A stretch of 41,993 nucleotides of DNA from Chloroflexota bacterium (GCA_016210565.1 JACQUA010000113.1:1-41993); one strand, 5' to 3'. Positions 22,465-30,975 are shown, counted from the first letter of the stretch. The notes: a model not told the origin generated them from the sequence alone. Translations and numbers: made by a program.

Positions 22465-23893
22465 ACAGCCCAAGCTGCTTCCCGAATTTCGCCCTGACCT
22501 GCTTTTCCAGCTCCGAGCTGATCTTGATCTCCTGCGGGAACTCGTTGAACCACTCGAAGGGCTTGCAGGCGTCAATGATGGCCCGCGAGTTCATGAAATG
22601 GTCCGCCGGACGCCGGATGATGGGATCGAGGCCGCTGCTGGGCGCCCGCCGGATGATGTCGATGTCCTTTTCCGGGTCGGACCTGGTGCACAACGCCCAG
22701 AGGACTTCCTGCATGTTGGTCGGGTCGATATCATCATCCACGACGATGACATATCTGCCCTGGACCGCCGCCAGCCGGCTCTGGGAGAGCAGGACGGCCG
22801 CCTGCTTGGCATGGCCGGCGTACCTCTGTTTGATGGCTATGGTGACAAGCTGCCGCGCCCCGATTTCGGAGACCTGCACGGCTTTGATGTCCGGGATTCC
22901 CATTTTTGTCAGCTCGTGGCATAGCAGGGCGCTGCGCAGCGTCTCCTTGAAATAGGAGGCGTCGGACGGGGGGCGGTTGGGCGGCGAACCCAGCAGGACC
23001 GGCTGATTCCGGTAATAGACCCTTTCCACCTCGACGACCCGCGCCGGTTTGGGCTGCGAAGCGTAATAGCCGGTCCATTCGCCGAAGGGTCCTTCCGGCT
23101 TCCACTTCCCCACCGGAATCCAGCCCGCCACCAGGATTTCGCTATCGGCCGGGACCGGCAATCCCGTTATCTCCTCTTGGATTACCTTCACCGGGGCCTG
23201 GCGGATAGCGCCGATGAAGGCGTACTCGCTGCCGGGAGGCATTTCCACACAGCCCATGCCGAAATAGAGGGGATGGTGGCCGTAGGAGATGCACACGGGG
23301 GCGGGTTGCTTTCGCGCGTGCCACTTTTCCGTGTGGAAGAAGCCGTGCTGTCCCGGGGCGAAGAACAGCCCGATGGTCTTTCTATCGTGCAGCATCATGC
23401 GGTAGGTGCCTACGTTGATGTCGCCGGTGTCCGGGTCCCGCGTGATGATGGCGTCCCCGGTGCCGATGAACCTGCCGCCGTCCAGGGCGTGCCACTTGGG
23501 CGTGGGAAATTTGAGAACATCCACGCCGTCGCCGCTCATGGCGTTTTCCATCACCGGCCCGGTCTTTACCGTTTGCGGCGGGAATTTGCCCAGTTCCCCT
23601 TCCAGCGCGGCGAATTTCTGCCAGAGGGCGCGCACCATCTCCAGGTCGGAAAGACTGGCCGGCAGGTTGAGGGTGTAGGCCAGGCGCTCCGGAGAGCAGT
23701 TGGAATTGGTCAGGACCCGGAATCCCGCCTCGTGGTCCTTGATGCTATCGAACAGCAGCGCCGGACCTTTTCGGTTGGGTGCGTTCAGGTTGGTCAGGCA
23801 GCCGATCTCCAGGTTCCAGTCGGCCCCTTCGATCCGTCTTAGCTGCCCGATTTTGTCAACGTAATTTAACCAGCCTCGTAAGTCTTCTTCCAA
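22463..23893 (-). CDS. UbiD-family decarboxylase 4 (476 aa), TTG start
   Basis: Starts at a TTG (23893), chosen because AAGGAGG lies six bases upstream and the following EEDLRGWLNYVDKIGQLRRI aligns with the starts of the paralogues; upstream codons translate a REP element. The catalytic Arg is in NVGTYRMML and the Glu pair in EGPFGEWTGYY (near 268). PTNMQEVLWALCTRSDPEKD matches the others. It is the nearest relative of the gene at 20910. The upstream neighbour on the same strand is a flavin reductase, which might supply reduced FMN for the prenylated-FMN cofactor, although this link is inference. Confidence 0.9.
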   Translation of the reverse strand: MEEDLRGWLNYVDKIGQLRRIEGADWNLEIGCLTNLNAPNRKGPALLFDSIKDHEAGFRVLTNSNCSPERLAYTLNLPASLSDLEMVRALWQKFAALEGELGKFPPQTVKTGPVMENAMSGDGVDVLKFPTPKWHALDGGRFIGTGDAIITRDPDTGDINVGTYRMMLHDRKTIGLFFAPGQHGFFHTEKWHARKQPAPVCISYGHHPLYFGMGCVEMPPGSEYAFIGAIRQAPVKVIQEEITGLPVPADSEILVAGWIPVGKWKPEGPFGEWTGYYASQPKPARVVEVERVYYRNQPVLLGSPPNRPPSDASYFKETLRSALLCHELTKMGIPDIKAVQVSEIGARQLVTIAIKQRYAGHAKQAAVLLSQSRLAAVQGRYVIVVDDDIDPTNMQEVLWALCTRSDPEKDIDIIRRAPSSGLDPIIRRPADHFMNSRAIIDACKPFEWFNEFPQEIKISSELEKQVRAKFGKQLGL

Positions 23894-23943
23894 CGTATGC
23901 CTCCTTAGATAATGGCTGCCGGCTATCAGCAGCCAGCCGGTAC

Positions 23944-23963
23944 CACAGGCCACCGTGCCTGTG
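23944..23963. repeat. REP-like palindrome copy
   Basis: CACAGGCCACCGTGCCTGTG preceded by GGTAC, upstream of UbiD 4. Confidence 0.8.
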
Positions 23964-24168
23964 AGCCGTGGCTGTGAACCCTGGGTGTGCTTTCCCTGCC
24001 AGTCATGAACAATGACCAAGCAAAAGGGTGGCGCAGTGCGTCCCTGCCTGCGCGCTGCGGTTTTCATCCTTGATGGCGATTTGCCCACCAATCATGGTTG
24101 GCTCGTTTTCCTCATTCGGACTTCGTCATTGATTCGTCATTCGAATTTCGTCATTCGTCATTTCCCCG

Positions 24169-24771
24169 CTAAGGCCTCTGCAGGTGAAACACATCCGTTG
24201 TCCGGCAGTAGATATTCCCGTCGCCGAGCCGGCCCACGATCTTCGCCTTCCGCGGGTCGATCTTACCGGCGGTCATGATCTCGTCCTTGACGTGTAACAT
24301 GACCACTTCACCGAGGATGATGGTGGACCGGCCCGGGCTGTTCCCGAACTCGACAATTTGCATCAGCTTGCATTCCAGGCTGATCGGGGCCTCCGCGATC
24401 CGGGGCGACTTTACCTTGTCGCTCTTCATCGGCGTCAGACCGGTCTCCTTGATTTCATCCACCTCCGGCGGCCACTCTGTGGCGCACTTGTTCATGGCCT
24501 CGGCCAGGTTCTCGTCCACCATGTTGATGACGAAGTCCCCCACGGCCTCGATGTTATTGACTGTGTCCTTCTTCTGGCCCTTGCGCCGTCCTATGCCCAC
24601 TATCACGATTGCCGGGTTCAGGGTCAGGCGGATAAAGGAACTGAAGGGCGCGGCGTTATACTGCCCCTTCGCATTCACCGTGGAAATGAAGGCAATGGGC
24701 CGCGGCGTGACCAGACTGGAGAAGAAATCATGTATTTCTTTCGGCGGAATGGCTGCTGGTTCTACTTTCAT
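24169..24771 (-). CDS. Flavin reductase family protein
   Basis: 200 residues of the FMN-binding split-barrel type. TPRPIAFISTVNAKGQYNAA near residue 22 and APFSSFIRLTLNPAIVIVGI are the classic flavin-reductase/flavoredoxin signature, and GDFVINMVDENLAEAMN follows. Such proteins bind FMN and pass electrons from NAD(P)H or ferredoxin; some act as flavoredoxins or hydroxylase reductases. The ATG at 24771 has AAGGAG nine bases upstream. Lying just upstream of UbiD 4, it could reduce FMN for the UbiX/UbiD system or serve the molybdenum hydroxylase. Confidence 0.9.
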   Translation of the reverse strand: MKVEPAAIPPKEIHDFFSSLVTPRPIAFISTVNAKGQYNAAPFSSFIRLTLNPAIVIVGIGRRKGQKKDTVNNIEAVGDFVINMVDENLAEAMNKCATEWPPEVDEIKETGLTPMKSDKVKSPRIAEAPISLECKLMQIVEFGNSPGRSTIILGEVVMLHVKDEIMTAGKIDPRKAKIVGRLGDGNIYCRTTDVFHLQRP

Positions 24772-24835
24772 TCGACAAACTCCTTCGTAATATTTTCAGT
24801 GCTACAGGCGTCTCGCCTGTCTGTATTCCCGGTAC

Positions 24836-24855
24836 CGCAGGCGTCCCTGCCTGCG
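24836..24855. repeat. REP-like palindrome copy
   Basis: CGCAGGCGTCCCTGCCTGCG, again with compensating arm changes relative to CACAGGC. A shorter sibling, ACAGGCGTCTCGCCTGT, is at 24804-24820. Confidence 0.8.
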
Positions 24856-24977
24856 AGGGCCGGACCTTGACCACTGACCTACTTTCAATGACATCAATGA
24901 TGGATGCCCCCTCCGCGTCAGCCCCCTGCCGGGGGGTGCGGGTGGCGCAAATCGACATTGGTCCGGTATGGGGATCT

Positions 24978-24997
24978 CACAGGCACGGAGGCCTGTG
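24978..24997. repeat. REP-like palindrome copy
   Basis: CACAGGCACGGAGGCCTGTG followed by GTACCGGT, just downstream of the MBL hydrolase stop codon. Confidence 0.85.
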
Positions 24998-25016
24998 GTA
25001 CCGGTTAGCCGCCGTC

Positions 25017-25985
25017 TCACATCATGTCAATGATGGTTCCGGAACAGCTAAGCTGGAACTGGTCCGGGAAGACGCGGGCCATTTCCGTAAGGGCGGCGAA
25101 GCCGGTGCAATGGCCCCCCACCAGCAGCGCCGGGTTGATCTTCTTCAGGTTCTTCAAGGCCTCGCCGATGTTTTCATCCGGGGCGCCGGTCAGATGAAAA
25201 CCCCCGATGACGGCGTAGACCCGGTCCACGCCGGCGACCTCCCGGATGTGGTTCAGGGTATTGATAATGCCGGCGTGCATGCAGCCGCCGATGACCACCA
25301 GTCCCTTGCCTTCGAGGTTCATCACCAGGGCCTGGTCGTCCAGGAACTCGTCGTCCCGGGTGACGCCCTCCTTGATTATCTTCCTCGAACCCGCTCCCGG
25401 CCACTCCGGGCTTGCTGCCTGCTTTATCTCCCCTGTCGCCATCGCGCCCGGGCAGACCATCGTCTCATTCCGGGAAAGCAGCACCACCGCCCCCGCCTTT
25501 TCCACGGCGCTCCGGTCCAGGAAGAACGGGCCGGAAACGTCGCCGTCTGGCAGGACCACGTATCTCGGACAGAAGGCATCCGGATGGGTGACCAGGTACA
25601 CCGGTGACTTCCTCTGCTCCAGGAGACCGACCAGACCGCCATAGTGGTCGGGGTGCCCGTGGCTGAGGAATATCCGGTCTATTTGCTGCGGATTGTAGCC
25701 CAGGACCGCCATGTTGTGCAACAGCGGACCCGGGGAATAGCCCGTGTCCAACAGCACCGTCTTCTTCTGTCCGGCCCGGCTCACTTCAACCAGCACGGAG
25801 AGGCCGTGTTCCGCCTGGAGCGGCTTCGATGCTTTCATCCCCACGCGGCTCACCGGCCACTTAGCCCGGAGGAAGACGTCGATGTAGTTATCCACCAGGA
25901 TGGTGACTTTTACCCCGCTGACCGGGGCCAGTTTCCGCACCGGGGCCGGGGATGGTTTTGGAGCCTTGCTGTCAGTCTTTGGCAC
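25017..25985 (-). CDS. MBL-fold metallo-hydrolase (dihydropterin-synthase-like branch)
   Basis: 322 residues from a GTG at 25985, with GAGGG upstream. After a Lys/Pro/Ala-rich N-terminal 24 residues comes KVTILVDNYIDVF, then LLDTGYSPGPLLHN and the metal site LSHGHPDHYGGL. GGCMHAGIINTLNH and a late VGGHCTGF give the further ligand residues. This pattern fits the MBL branch annotated as 7,8-dihydropterin-6-methyl-4-(beta-D-ribofuranosyl)-aminobenzene-5'-phosphate synthase, most members of which are uncharacterised. It starts only 16 bases after the second hicB gene, so it may share that transcript, or the toxin pair may have inserted just upstream of it. Confidence 0.85.
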   Translation of the reverse strand: MPKTDSKAPKPSPAPVRKLAPVSGVKVTILVDNYIDVFLRAKWPVSRVGMKASKPLQAEHGLSVLVEVSRAGQKKTVLLDTGYSPGPLLHNMAVLGYNPQQIDRIFLSHGHPDHYGGLVGLLEQRKSPVYLVTHPDAFCPRYVVLPDGDVSGPFFLDRSAVEKAGAVVLLSRNETMVCPGAMATGEIKQAASPEWPGAGSRKIIKEGVTRDDEFLDDQALVMNLEGKGLVVIGGCMHAGIINTLNHIREVAGVDRVYAVIGGFHLTGAPDENIGEALKNLKKINPALLVGGHCTGFAALTEMARVFPDQFQLSCSGTIIDMM

Positions 25986-26001
25986 TTATTTCCCTCTTTG
26001 C

Positions 26002-26457
26002 TTAACACGGTAGAGCGACTTTTGGCGGGCCTGGTTTCCCTTTCCGTTTGGGGGGCTTGACGGGATAGCCGACGACTAGAGCCAGTGCGGTGTTCATATA
26101 CTGGTTAAGACTGATTTCTTCAGCTTCCGATCTGTTAGACAATAATTTATGAAGGGCTGGCGGAATTCTCAGTCTGATTTGGCCGCTATACTTATGGGAA
26201 ATGGGCTCAGGTATGGTCAGACCTCTTTCCAGGTTGGATCTTATCCAGTCCCTTTTGACTTCCTGGATCTCTCTTACTGCTTCTTCTGGAGAGCTACCAT
26301 GAATTAAGCAATGAGGAAGTTCCACCACTCTTGCCACCCAGTAAGTCCCGTCACCATCATCCCATTGCTCGACAATTATGTTATATGGGAGACTCATATA
26401 ATATGCCAAATCCATTCTGATATTTTGTTTCAGTTTTCTTCCCTGCTTTGTCTCCAT
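26002..26457 (-). CDS. hicB: HicB-type antitoxin with ribbon-helix-helix domain
   Basis: 151 residues. The HicB partial RNase H fold spans about 18-75 (YWVARVVELPHCLIHGSSPE) and is followed by a ribbon-helix-helix DNA-binding part (IRLRIPPALHKLLSNRSEAE, then SLNQYMNTAL), and a Pro/Lys-rich tail. It starts nine bases after the hicA stop. Unlike the HicB at 12699, this one can bind DNA by itself, and a 22-bp palindrome upstream of hicA is a likely operator. The gene and its neighbours are more AT-rich than the UbiD region. Confidence 0.9.
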   Translation of the reverse strand: METKQGRKLKQNIRMDLAYYMSLPYNIIVEQWDDGDGTYWVARVVELPHCLIHGSSPEEAVREIQEVKRDWIRSNLERGLTIPEPISHKYSGQIRLRIPPALHKLLSNRSEAEEISLNQYMNTALALVVGYPVKPPKRKGKPGPPKVALPC

Positions 26458-26466
26458 AGGTTTCTC

Positions 26467-26685
26467 TTACAAGCTATCAATAATATCCAGGAGTTCTTTT
26501 ACATAACAGGATTTAACCGGGTTTTCCCTTTTGTAGGGCATGGTATACTCACTGATGATTGCTTTAGGGTGTTTCCCCTTGAGTTCAATATAGCCGTAGT
26601 GATTTATCAATGCTTCGAAATCATCGAGTGACACATTCCTGGGGCTGCGACGAATTCTGTCCAGGAGTTTACTCTTCTTGGTCAT
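26467..26685 (-). CDS. hicA: HicA-type toxin
   Basis: 72 residues. RSPRNVSLDDFEALINHYGY followed by GKHPKAI, with the single active-site His, and YTMPYKRENPVKSCYVKELL match HicA mRNA interferases. The order hicA then hicB, nine bases apart, is the usual operon. HicA enzymes cleave mRNA when free of HicB. The GKHPKA site replaces the more common GSHH, which is also seen in one branch of the family. Regulation is probably through the palindrome at 26718. Confidence 0.85.
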   Translation of the reverse strand: MTKKSKLLDRIRRSPRNVSLDDFEALINHYGYIELKGKHPKAIISEYTMPYKRENPVKSCYVKELLDIIDSL

Positions 26686-26717
26686 TATACCCAGGCTAGT
26701 GCGGTCATATAGACGTT

Positions 26718-26739
26718 ATGGTATCACATATGACACCAT
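26718..26739 (-). promoter_or_regulatory. Palindromic operator overlapping the hicAB promoter
   Basis: A 22-bp near-perfect palindrome, arms ATGGTGTCATA and ATGGTATCACA (9 of 11 matching), centred 43 bases upstream of hicA. On the minus strand a TTGAAT and TACCAT pair with a 17-base spacer overlaps it, so binding of the ribbon-helix-helix HicB would block transcription. Confidence 0.6.
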
Positions 26740-26819
26740 TATTCAATGCAAATTGAAAGTCCGGATATCGCTATCGGTTTAGCTCCCAAAAGCCAGAAAC
26801 GCCAAACAAGGGGGCCAAA

Positions 26820-26999
26820 ATGCCTGATTCCGATAAAGTAATCGAAGATTTAGTTCTTAGGATAAGTGCGGACATATCCAAGATGGGATTTATTGAACGC
26901 AAAACAGAGAAAATCCATAATAGCGATAGCAATAAACTTGTCAAGGTTAATGCCGACGCCTCCGCCAATTTCGTTTTTGGTCAACTCTGGATTGGCTAA
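26820..26999 (+). CDS. Possible small plus-strand gene (59 aa), overlapping another
   Basis: From an ATG preceded by AAGGGGG five bases upstream, 59 codons read MPDSDKVIEDLVLRISADIS and onward with a charged, protein-like composition, then TAA. It overlaps the minus-strand frame at 26850-27089, so at most one of the two is likely to be the real gene. No family is recognised. Confidence 0.3.
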   Translation: MPDSDKVIEDLVLRISADISKMGFIERKTEKIHNSDSNKLVKVNADASANFVFGQLWIG

Positions 27000-27089
27000 C
27001 AGAATGTTTTTCACGACTTCGCTTAATTTGGGGATGGTAGCTTGATGGATAAACAGCAATTCCTCCAACGTTTTGGCTTCTTCCGTCAT
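26850..27089 (-). CDS. Hypothetical protein (79 aa)
   Basis: From the ATG at 27089, with AAGGAG seven bases upstream: MTEEAKTLEELLFIHQATIP, then NILLANPELTKNEIGGGVGI and a hydrophobic stretch IAIAIMDFLCFAF near residue 55. No family is recognised. It lies in the AT-richer insert, between the second hicAB pair and the zinc-ribbon/SHOCT gene, all on the minus strand. A plus-strand frame with its own ribosome site overlaps its 3' half, which lowers confidence. Confidence 0.45.
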   Translation of the reverse strand: MTEEAKTLEELLFIHQATIPKLSEVVKNILLANPELTKNEIGGGVGINLDKFIAIAIMDFLCFAFNKSHLGYVRTYPKN

Positions 27090-27290
27090 GGTACGACTCC
27101 TTGTCAAGGTCTACCGATATTTTGGGAATTAAACCGATGGGTATGTTAGTTTTTTTATCTACCTATGGTAGCCGGACTATCTTGTCCAGATTTTGCTGAG
27201 CCTTGGATTGCTGCAAGATCCTGTCCACGTCTTTCTGGTGAAAATGTGCGGGACAAGACAATTGGAGCGTTTGCCGATGTGTCCACGCGT

Positions 27291-27821
27291 TTAGAGACCC
27301 AGCAATTGTTTCTTTTTGGCTTCAAACTCGGCGTCCGTGATTATGCCCCTTCGTCGGAGCGCATCCAGTTTTTCCAATTCGTCAAGGTTTGATGAATCGC
27401 GGCCCTGGGTAGTTTCCATGCGGCGTGTTATTTCCTCTTTGATGCTGAAGAAATCAGGCTCCTGTTTCTTTGTGAACATGATACTGTTTTCATCTTTGGT
27501 GGCGTCGAACAAGCCGCCCTTTGATTCATGGCTACCTTGAAACACGAATTGAACATAGCCGTTTGTGAATAGCCCCGTTCGTTTGAACTGTATTGATGAA
27601 AGTTGCGAGATGAGGATATCCTTATCGCCCTTCAGTCCATGAGCGAAACTACCGAGCCATCCTTCGCGCGATATGCGTATTTTCTTCTCAAACAACTGCA
27701 GTCTGCTACCGTAGATTCCAGTTGCTTCCATCAACGGCATTTCCATAATAGCGACGCCGCAAACGTGACAGAACTTTTGCTCTGATTTGAGAGTTGACCT
27801 ACACGAAGGGCAGTAGCTCAT
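27291..27821 (-). CDS. Zinc-ribbon protein with C-terminal SHOCT domain
   Basis: 176 residues from the ATG at 27821, with AGGAGG upstream. An N-terminal zinc ribbon (CPSCRSTL, then FCHVCG) is followed by a PH-like beta-rich domain (EKKIRISREGWLGSFAHGLK, ILISQLSSIQFKRTGLF) similar to DUF4429-type lipid- or protein-binding domains. The last 30 residues (LEKLDALRRRGIITDAEFEA) form a SHOCT short C-terminal domain ending KKKQLLGL. SHOCT proteins are widespread, often near mobile elements, and are thought to mediate oligomerisation. No role is shown. It sits in the AT-richer insert. Confidence 0.85.
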   Translation of the reverse strand: MSYCPSCRSTLKSEQKFCHVCGVAIMEMPLMEATGIYGSRLQLFEKKIRISREGWLGSFAHGLKGDKDILISQLSSIQFKRTGLFTNGYVQFVFQGSHESKGGLFDATKDENSIMFTKKQEPDFFSIKEEITRRMETTQGRDSSNLDELEKLDALRRRGIITDAEFEAKKKQLLGL

Positions 27822-27964
27822 TTTGGCCTCCTGATCACCTCGATTGTGACTCGCGGACGTTGAAGTCCTGGCTTTTCCCGCTCTTGCTCTTGAAATGGAC
27901 GCAGTCATTTCCGTTGTCTTGGCAACACGTTATTGTATTCCGGCTGGGCGGCCCGACGTCATCC

Positions 27965-28279
27965 CTATATTGACTGTGTCATCGAGGTATACCATTCCTT
28001 CGAGGCACGCGCGACTTCTTGCCTGAGCGTGGACAGGTGGTCCACTCCCAGGATCTCAGCATACGAAGTATCCGGACAGAGGTCAATGCCCCCTTCCCAG
28101 GCCACCGTCTGGCTTTCAGGGTCGATGAAAACCGATTTGAAGAACTTCGCGTCCTTCCATGCTGCGAAGACACCCTTCCCGGCCAGGTGCGAAAGGTCCA
28201 CATTCCCTTCCACGCCATCGGAAAATTTGAGCCAGAGCCTGTAGTTTTTTAGCGGCTTTACCTGGACTATTCTATGCAA
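27965..28279 (-). CDS. DUF2442 domain protein
   Basis: About 104 residues if it starts at the TTG at 28279 (LHRIVQVKPLKNYRLWLKFS); the frame stays open upstream to an ATG at 28387, but that part is not conserved-looking. The core VQVKPLKNYRLWLKFSDGVE, then DLSHLAGKGVFAAWKD and FKSVFIDPESQTVAWEGGID, matches DUF2442. These small proteins commonly pair with DUF4160 proteins in presumed toxin-antitoxin-like units; no DUF4160 gene is found here, so it appears alone. Function is unknown. Confidence 0.75.
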   Translation of the reverse strand: MHRIVQVKPLKNYRLWLKFSDGVEGNVDLSHLAGKGVFAAWKDAKFFKSVFIDPESQTVAWEGGIDLCPDTSYAEILGVDHLSTLRQEVARASKEWYTSMTQSI

Positions 28280-28378
28280 ATTCGTGCTTTCTTGAGTTCC
28301 CTGATTACCGGTCTCGTTGGAGACGCGCGAGCCCTGTGATGATCCCCATTTTGTCCATGAGGTGGCTGGTCGATTGAC

Positions 28379-28411
28379 TTTCCCCACCCCCGCAGGCTAA
28401 AGACCTGTCCC
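28379..28411. repeat. Dispersed repeat with 33-bp identical core
   Basis: The second copy of the 8922-8954 repeat, here extended to about 28447 with a GACGCAGTCGTGGACTCTCG segment the first copy has only in part. It marks the right border of the AT-richer insert. Confidence 0.85.
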
Positions 28412-28550
28412 GACGCAGTCGTGGACTCTCGCAAAGCGGAGCGGCTACGCGCCGCCCGCAAGTCCGAAGCCGCGCATACGCCCCGCCGGGCGCCTGGGCA
28501 TTGCCGCATAATTATAGCACCTGCGCCGGCGGTTGGAACCGGGGATTCGT

Positions 28551-28570
28551 CACAGGCGGGGACGCCTGTG
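28551..28570. repeat. REP-like palindrome copy
   Basis: CACAGGCGGGGACGCCTGTG followed by GTACCGGG, 12 bases from the end of the HyuB gene. Confidence 0.85.
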
Positions 28571-28582
28571 GTACCGGGGACA

Positions 28583-30793
28583 CTAGGCGTCGGCGACGAT
28601 ATCGGTTTCCTGTTTGACCACGATTTCGCTTTCCAGCAGGGTCAGGCAGTTGGGGCAGGCGGTCTGGTGGAAGAGGAACTTGCCCTCTTTGTGGTAGGGG
28701 TCCACCTGCCGGCCGGCGTCCGAAAGAGGGCCCTGGTGGGACAGGACCGATAGCTGACCGCCCGGGCGGACTTCGCCCAGGACATGGTCACACTGGTGGC
28801 AGGCCGCCAGCTTCCGCCCGTCTTCTTCTTTGAGCACCAGGTATTCATTGAGGACGCGGCGGCCACCATCCCCCCCTTGCACCTGGGCGGCTGCCGCCGA
28901 AGCTACGAGCCCCTCGGAGACGCCCATCTGACTCCGGGAAAATAGCAGCTTCCTCATTTCCATGATCTGCTGCCGGCGGGTCAGGGTGCCTTCGACGTCG
29001 ATGCGGGGCTTCTTATCCCGCGTCAGTATGACCCCGCAGGTTTCTTCAGCGGCCTCGCGGGAGACGAGGTGATTGAGCACGTCCTGCAAGACCAGGTTCG
29101 GGTCGCGCAAAACCGGGTCGCCGAACCCCCCACCCCCGGTGTTCTGGCGCGCCCACACATCGCCTCGCGCCAGCTTTCCCAGGTAGGCCGAGGGAAGAAC
29201 CGCCAGTTCGCCGCTGACCTCGGAGAGGTCGCCGGGCATTATCCCCTGTTCGAACAACTGATAGATATTGGAGCCCTGCTTCACGGCGAAGATGGCCGAA
29301 CCGCCGGGATAGCCGCCCGCCAGTCCCGGGGCCTCGGTGTTCTCCGGCGTGAAACCCAGAACAAGGTTCATCGCTTCGTTGACGCCGTGCAGCATGTACA
29401 TCGCGCCGTACCCCGTCCCGCCCCGGAACCTCCCCGCGCCGCCGGAGTCCTTCTCCTGGCGGCTGTACACGTACAGGATGGGGTAACGCGACTCGGTGGT
29501 CTCGACGTTGGCCTTGCAGCAGCCCACGGCATGAAGCATGCCGGCGGTATCGATGCCGTCCTTATAGGGCAATGCTCCCCCGCCACCCACCATCGATTCC
29601 AGGAGCACGCAGTTGAAGGGTATCCCTTTTTCATCGCGGCCGGAGACCTCCTGGCTCCAGATGCCTCCCATCCACCCCGCCATCGCCCGGTCGCGCAGCG
29701 CGTCCGAGCTGGCCATCATTTTAGAGGCGCAGATGCTCGTCAGCACCAGCACCGCCTGGGCCGCCGCGGTAGTGCCTTTGGAGACCCCGGCGGGCCACGT
29801 CGCATCGACAATGGAACCCGGCGGCGTCTTGACCTCCGTCACCCGCATCACCCCGCCGGCAGACCAGGGCATGTCGTAAGCCAGGTACTGGAGAAGCACC
29901 GTGAGAATGGCCCCCCTGGTCGCGGCCACGCAGCAGTTGGCCACCGCCCTGGCCTGTCCCGAGCTGCCGGAAAAATCGAAAATAAGCCTATCATTCACCT
30001 TCTGCATGGTCAGGTTGCAGCGGTAGCACTTGCCTTCGTATTCCAGGTAGCTGGTATGCCGCCAGACGCCGTCGGGAAGCTCCTTCAGGCGTTCCCGCAG
30101 GCGGAACTCCACGTAGTCGATGATGGCTTCGATGGCCTTCTTCGTCTCGGCGATGCCGTATTCCTGCACCAGTTCCTGGACCCTGGCGATGGTCGTGTTA
30201 TTGGCCGCTATCTTGGCCCGCAAGTCAAGTTCGACCAGTTGCGGGAAGCGGCAGCGCCGGAGGTATTGTTCCTTGATATCGCGGCGGATGGCGTTGTTCT
30301 CCACGATCTTTACGGGAGGCATGGGCACTCCTTCCTGGTAAATGGAGTCGGCGCCGATGCAGCACTGGCTTCCCCGGACGATGCCGCCGACGTCGACCTG
30401 GTGAACGGCGACGCCGGTCCAGGCGATAAGCTCGCCTTCCCAGAATATGGGCGCCACCAGGGCGACGTCGTTCTGGTGCGCTGCTCCCCAGTAGGGGTCG
30501 TTGCAGATGAACATGTCCCCCGGCCTGATGCCCGGGTTTTCGGCGTAGTTGTCCAGGATGCCCTTGATGATGGCTTCCAGGGTGATGGCGTGGACGCCCA
30601 CGTAAATGCCGGTGGCGACGACTTCACCCTTCGCGTTGGTGATGCCGGTATTGAAGTCGTAGGCCTCGTTGGCCACCGGAGAACCGGAGACGGCCCTGAG
30701 GGTGGCCGCCGCTTCGTCATTGATGGCGAAGAGCCGGTGTCTCAGTATTTCGAAAGCGATGGGGTCGATTTTGACTTTTTCAAAGAATGACAT
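28583..30793 (-). CDS. HyuB (hydantoinase B/oxoprolinase) fused to acetone-carboxylase-gamma-like domain
   Basis: 736 residues from the ATG at 30793. Residues 1-560 or so are a hydantoinase B/oxoprolinase-type subunit (DPIAFEILRHRLFAINDEAA, NDPYWGAAHQNDVALVAPIF, GGGGFGDPVLRDP). The last 100 residues carry two cysteine pairs, CHQC (665-668) and CPNC (713-716), and resemble the small zinc-binding gamma subunit of acetone carboxylase. In acetone and acetophenone carboxylases the HyuA-like, HyuB-like and gamma chains together carboxylate ketones with ATP, so the fusion points to a carboxylase rather than a hydantoinase. The HyuA-like partner lies immediately upstream. The substrate is unknown. 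Confidence 0.85.
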   Translation of the reverse strand: MSFFEKVKIDPIAFEILRHRLFAINDEAAATLRAVSGSPVANEAYDFNTGITNAKGEVVATGIYVGVHAITLEAIIKGILDNYAENPGIRPGDMFICNDPYWGAAHQNDVALVAPIFWEGELIAWTGVAVHQVDVGGIVRGSQCCIGADSIYQEGVPMPPVKIVENNAIRRDIKEQYLRRCRFPQLVELDLRAKIAANNTTIARVQELVQEYGIAETKKAIEAIIDYVEFRLRERLKELPDGVWRHTSYLEYEGKCYRCNLTMQKVNDRLIFDFSGSSGQARAVANCCVAATRGAILTVLLQYLAYDMPWSAGGVMRVTEVKTPPGSIVDATWPAGVSKGTTAAAQAVLVLTSICASKMMASSDALRDRAMAGWMGGIWSQEVSGRDEKGIPFNCVLLESMVGGGGALPYKDGIDTAGMLHAVGCCKANVETTESRYPILYVYSRQEKDSGGAGRFRGGTGYGAMYMLHGVNEAMNLVLGFTPENTEAPGLAGGYPGGSAIFAVKQGSNIYQLFEQGIMPGDLSEVSGELAVLPSAYLGKLARGDVWARQNTGGGGFGDPVLRDPNLVLQDVLNHLVSREAAEETCGVILTRDKKPRIDVEGTLTRRQQIMEMRKLLFSRSQMGVSEGLVASAAAAQVQGGDGGRRVLNEYLVLKEEDGRKLAACHQCDHVLGEVRPGGQLSVLSHQGPLSDAGRQVDPYHKEGKFLFHQTACPNCLTLLESEIVVKQETDIVADA

Positions 30794-30813
30794 TTTCTTG
30801 CTACCCCCGGTAC

Positions 30814-30833
30814 CACAGGCCTCCGTGCCTGTG
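30814..30833. repeat. REP-like palindrome copy
   Basis: CACAGGCCTCCGTGCCTGTG preceded by GGTAC, between HyuB and HyuA; a half copy (TGTCCCTGCCTGTGACAG) follows at about 30853. Confidence 0.8.
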
Positions 30834-30942
30834 ACAGCGCCGCTGCAGCTCAGGTGTCCCTGCCTGTGACAGACTGGCATTTTGAGGTGTCAGTGATTTC
30901 GCGTACCCAAGAAAATAATTGGCATGGCCGGTAATCCAACTC

Positions 30943-30962
30943 TCACAGGCACGGAGGCCTGT
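30943..30962. repeat. REP-like palindrome copy, inverted
   Basis: CACAGGCACGGAGGCCTGTG followed by GTACCGG, opposite in orientation to the copy at 30814 and 13 bases from the HyuA stop codon. Confidence 0.85.
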
Positions 30963-30975
30963 GGTACCGGGTGCT

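Noticed and set aside
28267..28509. Minus-strand frame over the 28379 repeat
   Set aside because: It is a translation of repeat sequence with no family match.
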